Source of the DNA: Lathyrus oleraceus
Taxonomy: Eukaryota; Streptophyta; Magnoliopsida; Fabales; Fabaceae
Length of the DNA: 64,000 nt
NCBI RefSeq assembly: GCF_024323335.1
Contig: NC_066579.1
Span: 243,657,068-243,721,067, forward strand
Direction of reading: 5' to 3'
Shown one piece after another: positions 25,385 through 36,485 of the stretch. The position numbers and the translations under genes were made by a program. The number at the start of each line of letters is the position of its first letter. Position 1 is the stretch's first letter. The notes under the pieces are model-generated. The model did no database searches. It saw nothing but the letters and a program-made list of their open reading frames with translations, and was not told where the DNA came from.

Positions 25385-26530
25385 CTTTTTAGGCATAATA
25401 TTTTTTTACTATGTCTGCATTCACTGGCGATGGAAAGTCTTCCCCATCCATTGTTGTGAGGATTAGAGATCTACCTGAGAAGGGCTTCTTGATGATGAAA
25501 GGTCCCTCATAGTTGGGATTCCATTTGCCTCGTGGGTCTGAGTGAATAGCAGATACCTTTTGAGCACGAGCTCCCCTGCACGGTACTCACGAGGAAGAAC
25601 TTTTTTTGTCAAAAGATCGTTTGAGATGTCTTTGGTACAACTGACCATGATAGACGACCGTCAAACGCTTTTCTTCTATCAGATTCAGTTGGTCATACTG
25701 TGATTGAACCCATTAGGCTTCATCGAGGTCATCCTCCATGACGACTCTGAGGGAAGGGATCTCGACTTCAATCGGTAGGACGGCCTCCATCCCGTATACC
25801 AACGAGTATGGAGTTGCCCTAGTGGATGTGCGGATTGAGGTTCTGTAGCCGTGCAGAGCAAAGGGCAACATCTCATGCCAGTCCTTGTATGTCTTGACCA
25901 TTTTCTAGATGATTCTCTTGATATTCTTATTGACTGCTTCCACGGTGTCGTTCATCTTGGGCCGGTATGGTGAAGAGTTGTGGTGCTTGATCTTAAGTTC
26001 TTTGTACAACTCCTTCATCATATTGTTGTTGATGTTACTGGCGTTGTCAGTGATGGTCTTTCTAGGTATACCGTAGCGGCAGATTATCTCTTTCTTAATA
26101 AACCGGGTAACAAATTGTCGAGTGACATTAGCATATGAAGCAACTTTGACCCATTTCGTGAAGTAGTCGATGGCGACTAGGATGAATCGATGACCGTTAG
26201 AAGCTTTAGGCTCTATCATCCCAATCATATTGATGCCCCACATAGAGAAAGGCCAAGGAGAAGTCAAAACGTTCAATGGAGTAGGTGGCACAAAGATCTT
26301 GTCACCATATATCTGACATTTGTGACATCTTTTAACAAAGTTGTAACAATCAACCTCCATCATTGTTTAATAATGCCCAGCCCGGAGGATCTTCTTGGCC
26401 ATAGCAGGACCTTTTGCATGTACACCCTCGCAGCCTTCATGTATTGATTTTATGATTGTACTAGCTTAGTGTCTATCCACGCACCTTAGCAGTACAGAAT
26501 CATAATTTCGCATGTATAACACATCACCGT
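25385..26530 (-). pseudogene. Ogre integrase (element A)
   Basis: Minus-strand pieces in order: zinc-finger remnants (HEGCEGVHA, CHKCQ), catalytic core (FILVAIDYFTKW, RYGIPRKTITDNAS, EAVNKNIK), then the C-terminal region (HGYRTSIRTSTRATP, then ...GPFIIKK). Stops fall at about 26364 and near 25903 and 25683, with a frame change between core and C-terminus. The first acidic residue of the D,D-35-E triad is replaced: the usual WG-x-D reads MWGINMIG (Asp to Asn). Integrase would insert the DNA copy; this copy cannot. Confidence 0.8.
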
Positions 26531-27601
26531 TTAGGAGAACTTGGAAGAGAGTCTTCTCAGAGCCTTCTTGTCGACAGTGGATATACCCTCGGGATATTGC
26601 CATTTCTCCAGGAATGTCTTTATGTCATAGAACCAGGGCTTATCATCAGAATCGGCCTCAATTGCTAGACAATGTGCTGGTTCATCTAAGTGGTCAATAT
26701 GGATGGGTGGTGCTTCGTTCTTCCATTTGAATTTGAACATAGATTCCAACGTGGCTAGAGTATCTACTAACTGATTTTGTTCCCTAGAAATATGGTGAAA
26801 AGAAATTTCATAAAAGTAGGGTACCGACTTTCTAATATGCTCCTTGTAAGGTATCAACTTGCTATCCCGAGTCTCCCAATCACCTTTTATCCGACTGATT
26901 ACCAGAGTTGAATCATTGTATACCTCAAGAATCTTGATCCTTAAGTCGATTTCCACCTCTAAACCGTAGATACATGCTTCATATTCTACCATAGTGTTGG
27001 TGCAGTCAAAACACAATGTAGCGGTAAATGGAAGATGGAAACCGGTTGGAAAAGTGATAACAACACCTATGCCATGGCCTCGAGAGTTAGAAGCACCGTC
27101 GAACACGAGCGTCCATCGCGGTCTTGGTTCGGGGCCTGCTTCAAAGCCTGGCATGGTGAAGTCTCTGATAAACATAATGTCTTCGTCTGGAAAGTCAAAC
27201 CTCAATGGTTGATAACCTTCGACGGGTAGGTGAGCAAGGTGGTCAGACAAAACACTCCCTTTTATTGCTTTCTGGGTTACATACTGAATATCATACTCGG
27301 TCAACAACATTTGCCACCGGGCAATTCTACCAGTAACAGCAGGCTTTTCGAAGATATACTTTATCGGGTCCATTTTGGATATCAATAAAGTGGTATGGAA
27401 AATCATATATTGTCTCAGGCGTCGAGCAACCCAAGTCAAAGCACAACAAGTTTTCTCTAAAAGTGAGTATTTGGTCTCACATTCAGTGAATTTCTTGTTG
27501 ATATAGTAAATAGCATGTTCTTTCTTACCTGTGTCGTCATGTTGACCCAAAACGTAACCCATAGATTCATCGAGCATTGTGAGGTACATAATGAGAGGCA
27601 T
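26531..27601 (-). pseudogene. RT connection with two RNase H domains (element A)
   Basis: A 356-residue open stretch. The first half is the standard Ty3/gypsy RNase H (YVLGQHDDTGKKEHAIYYI, KYSLLEKTC). The second half is the additional archaeal-type RNase H known in the Tat/Ogre lineage: WTLVFDGASNSRGHGIGVV, MVEYEACIYGLE, VYNDSTLVI, HISREQNQLVDTLATL, with Asp, Glu, Asp and Asp in place. It is open but is separated from RT by stops, so it is part of a dead pol gene. Start and end are ORF limits, not true protein ends. Confidence 0.8.
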
Positions 27602-28847
27602 ACCAGAAACTAGTGGTATCAGGATTGATGGTTCTTACAAGTACTTTTTTATTTTATCGAATGCCGCTTGGCAATCGTCATTCCACACAATCCATTGATT
27701 TTTTCTCAACAGTTTAAATATTGGTTCGCAGGTAGCCGTTAAGTGTGATATGAATCTGGAGATGTAATTGAGTCGGCCAAGGAAACCTCTGACTTCTTTT
27801 GATGTTCAGGGAGTTGGAATTTCTTGGATGGCTCGAACTTTGTCTGGATCAACCTCAATACCTTTCTGACTGACTATGAAACCCAAGAGTTTATTGGATC
27901 GGACTCCAAAAGTACATTTAGTTGGATTCAGGCGCAGTTTAAACTTTCGGAGTTTGACAAACAATTTTCTCAGGTTCACTAAGTGATCTTCTTCAGTTCT
28001 GGATTTGGCAATCATCTCGTCCACATAAACCTCAATCTCTTCATGAATCATGTCGTGAAAGAGGGTTACCATGGCACGCTGATATGTTGCCCCTGCATTT
28101 TTCAGGCCGAACGGTATTACTTTGTAGCAGTAAGTTCCCCAGGGTGTGATGGAAGTTGTCTTCTCCATATCTTTTGGCAACATCTTTATCTAATTGTACC
28201 CGAAGAACCCATCCATGAAGGAAAAGACAGAAAACTGAGTTGTATTATCAAGCAAAACATTGATATGAGGCAAAGGGAAGTAATCCTTTGGACTCACTCT
28301 ATTGAGGTCTCGATAATCTACATACATTCTGACTTTACCATCTTTTTTCGGAACCAAAACGATATTAGCAACCCATTGCGGATACTTAGAAATGGTCAAG
28401 AAGCCAGCGTCAAGTTGCTTCTTAACCTCTTCTTTGATCTTGAGTTCCATGTCGGCTCTAGTCCTTTTGAGCTTTTGCTTGACTGAAGGACATTCAGGCT
28501 TGAGTGGCAAGTGATGTTCAACGATGCTGGTGTCTAACCCTGGCATATCTTGATACGACCATATGAAGACGTCAACATACTTGTGCAACAACTCTACCAA
28601 CTCAGAGTGTACATGCTTGGAAAGAGATGCCCCAACTTTTACTTCTTTTCTGTCAGTTTCAGAACCCAAGTTAATAACATCCACTGGCTCTTTGTATGGC
28701 TGAATCTCTTTTTCTTCGTGCTCAAGGAGTCGTGCTAGTTCAGTTGGTAATTCACAATCTTCCTCACTGTCGTCTTTAGCTTGGTTGATTGGAAATCCAG
28801 ATTTACAGATGATTTTAGCCATGTTGTAATCAATAGTTTTGTTTGCT
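27602..28847 (-). pseudogene. Ogre reverse transcriptase (element A)
   Basis: The exon after the intron opens near 28847. It runs through an acidic lead (EEDCELPTELARLLEHEE), YQDMPGLDTSIVEHHLPL, LVPKKDGKVRMYVDYRDLN, PFGLKNAGATYQRAM, then the active-site region, LNPTKCTFGV and GFLGRLNYISRF. Stops lie near 28187, 27803 and 27640. The catalytic motif reads YVDE where YVDD is expected, so one of the paired aspartates is lost. With the integrase change, element A is inactive at the protein level. Confidence 0.85.
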
Positions 28848-29037
28848 CTGCTTATGATGAGCTTATTTTAGTATGCTTTTTTTGAGAAAAATGGAAAAAA
28901 GAAAAAGAAATCTTTTGCCATTTCATTGTTTTTAGTGAAAAAGAAAAATAACTGAAAGAAAAGGGAACACAAGTTTTGCATGCAAAAAAGTACTTTTTAT
29001 TTATTCACATAATACTTTTAAACATGGAGGCCCTTAC
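28848..29037 (-). other. Probable Ogre intron between PRO and RT (element A)
   Basis: Ogre elements are known to carry an intron between protease and RT. On the minus strand a good donor GTAAGG starts at 29037 and an acceptor ..AAGCAG ends at 28848, about 190 bp, rich in A and T and with stops. Element B's insertion point lies only a few bases upstream of this donor. Confidence 0.5.
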
Positions 29038-29040
29038 AAG

Positions 29041-29045
29041 CTATC
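29041..29045 (+). repeat. Target site duplication of element B, left copy
   Basis: CTATC immediately before TGTCGCATCG; an identical CTATC follows the right LTR at 47069. Confidence 0.95.
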
Positions 29046-32000
29046 TGTCGCATCGCGCGAAAAACCGGCGGGAAAAGAAAGAAACAACAGAGCCGCCACC
29101 GTGCGTTATTTATCCCAAAAGAGGGAAAGGAAACGCTCGAAGTAAACCTAGAAAAGAACATGGTCTCGCGACCAAAGAGAATGGGTTCGGGAGTCGGTTA
29201 TGCGAAGGGAAGGTGTTAGGCACCCTACGCATCCGTAGTACTCTACGGGATCCACGCACAAAAGGAAGGAAAATGGTTGCTAACACTGCTCAAACACACA
29301 CACACTGGCTGAAAGAGACGAAAGAGACTGACTGAGACTGAACTCGGCAGGATATCGCATCCTGGGCCTACTTAGTCTATCAGGCATAGACATCAGAGTC
29401 CAAGTAGTTCGGACTGGGGAAACGACACATGCTCGCTAGGATGTCGCCTCCTATGCATACGTATCTTCTCGGACGAGAGAAAAATCAGAGCATTCGTAGC
29501 TCGGCTGACACGCACGCAAACAAACAAGACACAGGCAAACGTGGAGCCCGACTGCCAATCGATGGACTTATGTCAGCATCCGAACCTAAAACACACGCAA
29601 AGAGGCAAACATGGAGCCCAAATGCCAATCACTGGACTTACATTGACATCCGAACCTAAACAACACAACAGATAGATAGGGAGTCGGAGACTCAGCCTAT
29701 AACTGTCAAACACAAGCAAACAGACAGCAAATGCTAAGGAGTACGGGGACTCGAGCTTAGCAAAGGTCAAACAACACACACAAAAGAAAGAAAAGGCGCC
29801 CGGAGAGATCAGCTCAATCTCCTGCCTACATACTTCATCTGGTGTGAAGATCAGGGCGATGTAGTTCCCCTACGCAGGGACAAGGATCTAGCCTAACCAG
29901 ATAACAGAGGGAGACACAACTCTAGGGAGACTACGACTCGAGCCTAGATGTTGTCATGCAAAGTCAACCCTAAGTTAAGGTTTCTAGCTAAACGGCACAA
30001 GGGCCAACCTATCTTAAACAGACACAGGAAAAAGCAAAGTCTCGATTGCAACTAGGGCAAGAGAAAAGGATATCTCAATCACAGCAGGGGTGAGAGAAAA
30101 GAGTTAGTGTTAGTGGTTAGTCAAACTCGGCAAGACATCGCGTCTCGTGCCTACGTATCTCACCTGAACGTGAGAATCAGAGTTGCCGTAGTTCGGCCTA
30201 ATAACTCTAAGTATGGCTCACACAAGGGTTAAGCCACACATACTTGACTTGCACAGGAAGCAAGTCAAGCACAACCTACCTTGCACAAGGGCAAGTCCAA
30301 ACTAAACCTAAAGAGGCAAAGCAAACAGGCAATCACAGGAAGCACACTCTATATGCATACAAGAGGCTCAAGCAAAAGGTTAGGCACTAGGGCCAACTGG
30401 AATAGGGTAAGTGTGCTCTTAACCTTGCCATTGAGAGGCTAAGGTGAAGCAGATGAAAGGATGAAGTGAGGATGAGACCTCACAGCTCTTATCCCTGGCC
30501 CGGGAGAGCTAATAGACAAATGAGCATGGGTCCAGAAAGTGGGAACCCTTCTATACTCGAAGACTCTGACACTGTACACTTTGTACAAGATCTTGGGTTT
30601 GTATCCCAATGCGTCAACACACAGCAGTGTGAGCAGAGGGATGACACAACAAGAGTAGTGGGGGATAGATTGCATATCCCTACCTTCCACCAATTGCCTT
30701 ACTTGAAGGACTTTTCCTGCTTGGGACAATTTTAAACACACACAAGCATGGCCTCTTAAGGAGGACTTCAGACAGTTTGCCCGGCCAAATAACAGGCCGG
30801 GTCTCCAGACTACATGAAGAGAGAGGGATTACCTCAAAGCAAATTGCTAAATAGCAAAGCAAGCAAATAAAGCAACTAAAGAGTACCTGAAAAAGTCAAA
30901 CTTATCAGTAAACAGTTCAAACAACAGTAAACAGCAAAAGTCAATAGTTAAGTTGTACAATCAGACATAATCACAATGCACGAAGGTGCAAGCCATAAGC
31001 TCATACTCAAAGGTCAACCCTACAAAACAAATTCAAATTAGTCATACACAAACAAACAGTCAATTCCCATTGGATAATCATCCTCAAGCCTAAGCACATG
31101 TGCTTCTAACCTGAAACAAAACTCAAATGTGAGAGCACAGACCACTAGGACAAGGCCTAGGGTCAAAAGAGGAAAAAATCCAGAACAGAAGCTGATACTC
31201 CACATGAAATTTATTTACTCAAGTGATAATATGTCCTAAAATTAAGGGAGCATGCAAGGTTGAAATATTCTTAAGCCTAGGGGTAGAATGGTCATTTCAC
31301 AATTAGGGGTTAATATTGAATTAAATTTCTATTTACAAAATTCTAATTAAAAGTCAATTAATTCCTAAACAATCGTTATTATTCTAAATACCTAGAATTC
31401 CTAATTAACCAAGAATCGAGTCCTAATTAATCTAATTCTAAAATTAATCCGAGTTTAATCAAGGTTAACAATTCCTAAACATTCTATTAAATTCTAGTAT
31501 CATATTACTCCTAATTATCTAGTTAAACTAATCAACCTAATTGAATTAATTAAACTAACATATCCTAATGTTTCTAATTCTAATGTGACAAATCAGGTCC
31601 TAATTTAGCTAGAAGATCAAACAAAAACAGGTTAATGCATTCAGCAAAACTGAACGGGCCTTGGGATAGATTGGGAGTATGGCCCATTCGCAGGGGGTGT
31701 TAGCATGAACTGGGGTGTAGTACTACACACAACCAATTGGATCGGGCCTGACTGGGAGGCCCAAGGTAAATAGATGAGGGATCTAATTTCCCTCTTCCTT
31801 CTCCGCATCACACAAAAACGGCGGCGGCCCTCACATGGCATCTCCGTCTCCATTCCTAAACGACTCCATAAACAAACTTATCTCTCAACCACGGCTAAAC
31901 GGTAATGCACGATCCCCGCAATAGACGAATCGGACGCCGAACAACGACGAAGCGTGACTTGACCAAGGAATACACGGTCACGCTCCAGACAAGATTCACA

Positions 32001-34351
32001 CCACCACCACAATTAGATCGAAAACTCGAGAAGATGAGAAGTTTTACCAGCGAAGGCGAAGGTGAACTCGTCGGCGGAGGTCAAACTCTGTGCTCCAGTA
32101 CCTCCATTTCGTTCAAGTTGCTTCGACTATGCACCTATTTGGAGATTACGATGTGGCAGTCAGGTGGCGCATTTGAGGTTCTTCAATCGTGGCAATGTGT
32201 TGTTGTTGTTCGATGCGTTCTTTCGGTGTTGAATCAAGGTGTCACGTCGAGTTGCCGAATCGTGAATCAAGATGGCGATGACGAGCTTGATTTCGTGGAG
32301 GATCGCTTCTGCTTTTTCGGTTTCGATCTTCTCTCCTTCCGTCGAGGTTCTGCCTGAATTTTGTGAAATTGTTTAGGTTTTTCGCAGGCTATGGAGGATG
32401 GCGAATTGAAGACGTTGATGAGAGAGTGGCAGGTTGTGGCTTTGCTCTGGTTTCAGTTTCTGTTATGTGAAGTTTGTTGAAGGACTAGGGAGGGTTGCAG
32501 GTCCAAGAAGATGGTGGTGAAGGAGTTTGTGTGTGGTCGAGAATGAATACCGAGGGTAACGAATGAAGAAATTGGATCACAGTGGTGGCTGGTGAGGGTT
32601 GAAGAAGATTAGGTGATGAGGGAAGAAGAAGAAGAATCTGGAAGAGAGTTCGTGATGGTTTTGATGAAGGTTGAGGAAGAAGCTGGAAGTGGATTCTTAG
32701 CTTCTTCGATTTCGTTTTCCACTTTTTCTTCTTCTGTTTCTTTCTTGAAATGGCTTTTTGTGAATTGTTGCAGGTTGTTGAAGATCTTGTGAAGGTGGAG
32801 ATTACGGTTACGGAGATTGGAGTTTGGTGAAGGTTTTTGTTGAAGAATTGAGAGTTTGGTGGAAGGTTGATGCGATGAAGGTTTCGTGATTGGAGGTTGA
32901 AGGAATTTGAAGAGAGGAAGAAGAAGCTCTCCAAATTGTTAGAGAGAGGTGAAGATTTTTTTATAAAGTTGTGAGAGATTAGATGAAGTTTGTTAGAAAA
33001 AAAACTGCTATCCAATTTGTTATTTTCTTCTGTGAAATTTTGCAGGAATTCTGTTATGCAGTGAATTGGTAGCTTGTAGTTTTGGAAGCATTTTGGGATG
33101 TATTTCGCTTGCCTCTGCTGTGCGTTTAGAGCTGGCTTGGTAGCAGAATTTTGTTAGGCGGTTTGGGCTATGCAGCTACTGCGTTGTTTTGTCGGTTTGT
33201 GAATGAGCTACCACACCTTTTTTGCTGTGCGTTTCAATTTTGCTTGTTAGCAGGTGGCTCATGTTTGGATAGCTTACAGCTTGGCTCTTTTTGTTTTATT
33301 AGAAAAAGGATAAAAGAGATGGTGAGATAAAAGAGATGGATAACTTGTTTAATATGGATTATTTGGATTTTGTGAGATAAAAGAAATGGATATGGGTTAA
33401 CCAGATGGATACAAAAGGATTAATGAACTTGGATTAAACTTGGATAAATTGGGGGTATTAATCAATGAAATGAAATTGGATTGGAAAAATCAAATTGGAT
33501 AAGATTTTGGTTTATGTGGTTTATGGATTCAAAAAGTTGGACAATTGGTTAAAACAATCAAATGGTTAAATGGATATAAAAATGGATCATGGTTAAATTG
33601 GATTGTGTTAAAATCAAACTAAATGGATTATGGATTATGATTTGGATAATAAAATGGAATTATTTGGAAAATGGTTAATGGGCTATTGAAAAATGGTCTA
33701 TCAAGATGAAATATGGACAAATGTGGATATTGAATGAATGTTTAGAAAATGGATAAATTTGGAAAATGGTTAATGGGCTAAAATTATGGGCTTAACAAAA
33801 AGAAATGAATGGGCTCAATGCAACCACGATTAAATTTCCACAACCAAATCAACTTTCCAGTAATCAATCAGGATCATCCAACCCAATTTGACTTTCCAAG
33901 ATTAATTCGAGAAAAGAACGAAATGATTTCTTCTTCCAGACAAGTGTTTGTAATGACAAATGACCTTCTTTGGGACATGAAGGAAGTGTCTCAAACCATC
34001 TATCCATCAAAACCATAGAATCAAACACAGTTGATCAACTTTGACTTTCTAGGGTTTCTGACTGTCTGTGCATGAACTGATGGCTTCTGAACAAACACCC
34101 CTTGACTTGAACACTTCAAATGGACCTCCAAGTCATGTGAACTTGTTGGACAAACCCTAGGACCTTTGCTCCTTGAAAAACAACTTTGCTTGAATGGTTG
34201 ACTGATCTCTTGATCAGTTTGACCTAATTCTGGCTTGCTTGCTCTTGAGGCAACTGTGGACTATGCAAATGCTATGCAATGTACCAATGATATGCTATGA
34301 CTTAATATGAAATGGTATGTATAATGATAGGTGCAAATTTGAGGTGCTACA
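29046..34351 (-). mobile_element. Element B left LTR (3' LTR in element sense)
   Basis: Begins TGTCGCATCGCGCG and ends GGTGCTACA (plus-strand reading). Identical in length to the right LTR. By eye I find seven differences, for example at 29192, 29417, 30618 and 34005. ORFs inside it (such as 31905-32357 and 32485-33015) are duplicated with the LTR, have low-complexity or no recognisable content, and are not annotated as genes. Confidence 0.95.
29366..30196 (-). repeat. Four two-stem modules in element B LTR (left copy)
   Basis: Plus-strand reading, outer arms then inner arms. 29368-29407: CTACTT/AAGTAG, GTCTAT/ATAGAC. 29458-29498: TACG/CGTA, TCTC/GAGA. 29826-29864: CTACAT/ATGTAG, CTTCA/TGAAG. 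30151-30191: CTACG/CGTAG, TCTCAC/GTGAGA. The bases between inner and outer 3' arms keep ATCAGAG or ATCAGGG. Both stems change and remain paired. Confidence 0.8.
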
Positions 34352-34364
34352 GCTGCCCCTATTC
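34352..34364 (-). other. Polypurine tract of element B
   Basis: Minus-strand GAATAGGGGCAGC abuts the LTR start TGTAGCACC. It sets the element's sense as minus. Confidence 0.85.
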
Positions 34365-34484
34365 AATCAGCTGGGAACCCGAACGGATGATAGCAGTGGC
34401 TGTCAGACTTTCAGGGTAAACAGGGATTGAATACAAAAGAACCGTAGAAATTTGCACCGACTGGATATAATACAAAAGAACCAC

Positions 34485-35580
34485 GTCATTTACTGATGAC
34501 AACTGCACGACAGCTTCAGAAAATCAAAACCATTTACCGATGGTTGGAAACTGGAACCTTGATATTTACCGATATCAACTTCAGCACGACCATTTACCGA
34601 TGGCGGCTGGGGAAAACAAACTTCTGAAAAACAAAACCATTTACCGATGGTTAGAACTGGGACTTTGATATTTACCGATATCAACTTCAGCCAGACCATT
34701 TACCGATGGCTGCTGGGAAACAAACTTCTGAAAAACAAAACCATTTACCGATGGTTAGAACTGGGACTTTGATATTTACCGATATCAACTTCAGCCAGAC
34801 CATTTACCGATGGCTGCTGGGAAACAAATGACGTTGAAAAGAAGCAAGACCATTTACCGATGGTGGCTTCAAAGGAACTGGACATTTACCGATGTCAACT
34901 TAGCAAGACCATTTACCGATGGCTGCTGCAACTGAGAATTCGATATTTACCGATATCGAAAGGAAACTGGGCCATTTACCGATGGCATCTCCGCTTGGGG
35001 AGGAACAAAATCTTTGTGGTGATACCAGACAAGACGTTTACCGATGACTTCTGGGGATTCTGATTTTATTAACGAGAGAATAAAGAATGACCAGACATTT
35101 ACCGATGACTGGGTGAGACACGATGTTTACCGACATCGAAAGATGATGTTTACCGACATCAAAAAGAATGACCAGACATTTACCGATGACTGGGATGAGA
35201 AATTTATTGGGGAAAAACAAACAAATATTTGCAACTGAAAACCGGGTAGGACATTTACAGATGACTCTACTGGGGATTTCTAGCTGGGGATTTATCAGAC
35301 ATTTACCGATGACTGAAAGGAAGACTCGATGTTTACCGACACCGAAACAATGGCGTTTACCGACACCAAAAAATGACCAGACATTTACCGATGACTGGGT
35401 GAGACTCGATGTTTACCGACACCGAAAGATGATGTTTACCGACATCAAAAAAGAATGACCAGACATTTACCGATGACTGGGGTGAGACTCGATGTTTACC
35501 GACACCGAAACAATGGCGTTTACCGACACCAAGACAAAGAAGACACACGCGGGTGTTTGACATGACACTTACTGGTATCA
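34485..35580 (-). repeat. Array of about 28 inverted repeats with constant TTACCG centre
   Basis: TTACCG (plus strand; CGGTAA in element sense) recurs about 28 times with a few variants (TTACTG, TTACAG). Arms differ yet pair: GTCAT/ATGAC at 34485-34500, AACCAT/ATGGTT at 34528-34545, TTGATAT/ATATCAA at 34559-34578, TTCGATAT/ATATCGAA at 34939-34960, CGATGT/ACATCG at 35121-35138. The later CCAGACAT/ATGACTGG type has one internal A-A mismatch. Near 35333 and 35358 single mismatches appear. Confidence 0.92.
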
Positions 35581-35619
35581 CAAGAACGGCATCTTAGATA
35601 TGTTAAGGCAAGGCTGATC

Positions 35620-36460
35620 ACTTGCTGGGGGTCTCACTGGGGAGAAACAGACTCTCTGTCACCATCGGGTGAGGAAATAAACCTCTGTCACCACCGGGTG
35701 AGGAAATAAACCTCTGTGGGGATAAACAAATCTGAATACTGTCGAAGTAACTGTAGCTGATTTGCTGTGTTGATGCTGAACAAATGTGATCCGCCTCTGC
35801 CGGGGAATACGGTCTGATGTGGTTTTGAACACATGAATGCATATGTTTGAATTTTTCTATGGCGTAATGCTCCATATGGGATGGAAATGCTACGCAGTTT
35901 TGAAGATGCAATGATTTCTACATGCAATGCAATATGATGAGAACTCTGCGGGGAGAGTACACAGGACGACTGTGCTGAGGAAACTTCAAGATGAATCCAC
36001 TGGGGGAAACAACACAACTGCTGGGGAGCCGTCAATACAAATCCACTAGGGGAGGACAAGGCAACTCGCTGGGGAGTAAGAAAGCAACTCTGTTGGGGAG
36101 AAATGAATCAACTCTGCTAGGGAGAAATATAGGTAGTCTGCTGGAGAAAGTCCAACGAATCCACAAAAACCTCCGCTTGGGGAAATAACCGCTCTGCTGA
36201 GGAAATCACTATTCCGCTGGGGAAGATAAAACAGGAAAACTCTCGGGGGATGAGGCTCAGACAATCCTCAGATATGATGAACTCTGCTTCGGGGAATATC
36301 TGTCACTCTGCCGGGGGCGACCCATACCATACAAGCAGAAACAACTCAGCTGGGGATGCAGGTATCGACCTGCTACTGAAACCTGTCCAATCCACTGGTG
36401 GGATGAACTCTGCTGGAGAAATATTTCATGAAACCCGCTCCACTCGGGGATCAAGGTCAC
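35620..36460 (-). repeat. About 20 degenerate copies of the primer-binding-site core
   Basis: On the plus strand the consensus ACTCTGCTGGGGA recurs every 15-50 bp. Examples are 36087 (ACTCTGTTGGGGA), 36111 (ACTCTGCTAGGGA), 36344 (ACTCAGCTGGGGA) and 36407 (ACTCTGCTGGAGA). More copies lie at about 38168, 38276, 38314, 38357 and 38392. The consensus equals the core of element B's own primer-binding site (41743-41760), but on the other strand, so the element's RNA reads like the tRNA primer. Confidence 0.75.
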
Positions 36461-36485
36461 GAGCAAACAGGAAGGAAAACCATGG

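Noticed and set aside
27983..28486. 167-codon plus frame
   Set aside because: Antisense shadow of the reverse transcriptase of element A.
31905..32357. 150-codon plus-strand frame (also 44622-45074)
   Set aside because: Antisense to element B, lies in the LTR and is duplicated with it; no recognisable domain.
32485..33015. 176-codon minus-strand frame (also 45202-45732)
   Set aside because: Sense orientation but low-complexity Ser/Pro/Lys/Asn-rich, overlaps the TATA-like site, no family recognised; probably chance in a repetitive GAA-rich stretch.
34485..35580. Evenly spaced palindromic repeats, CRISPR-like at first sight
   Set aside because: Plant nuclear context, repeat core only six bases, spacing irregular, arms vary instead of spacers, no cas genes.
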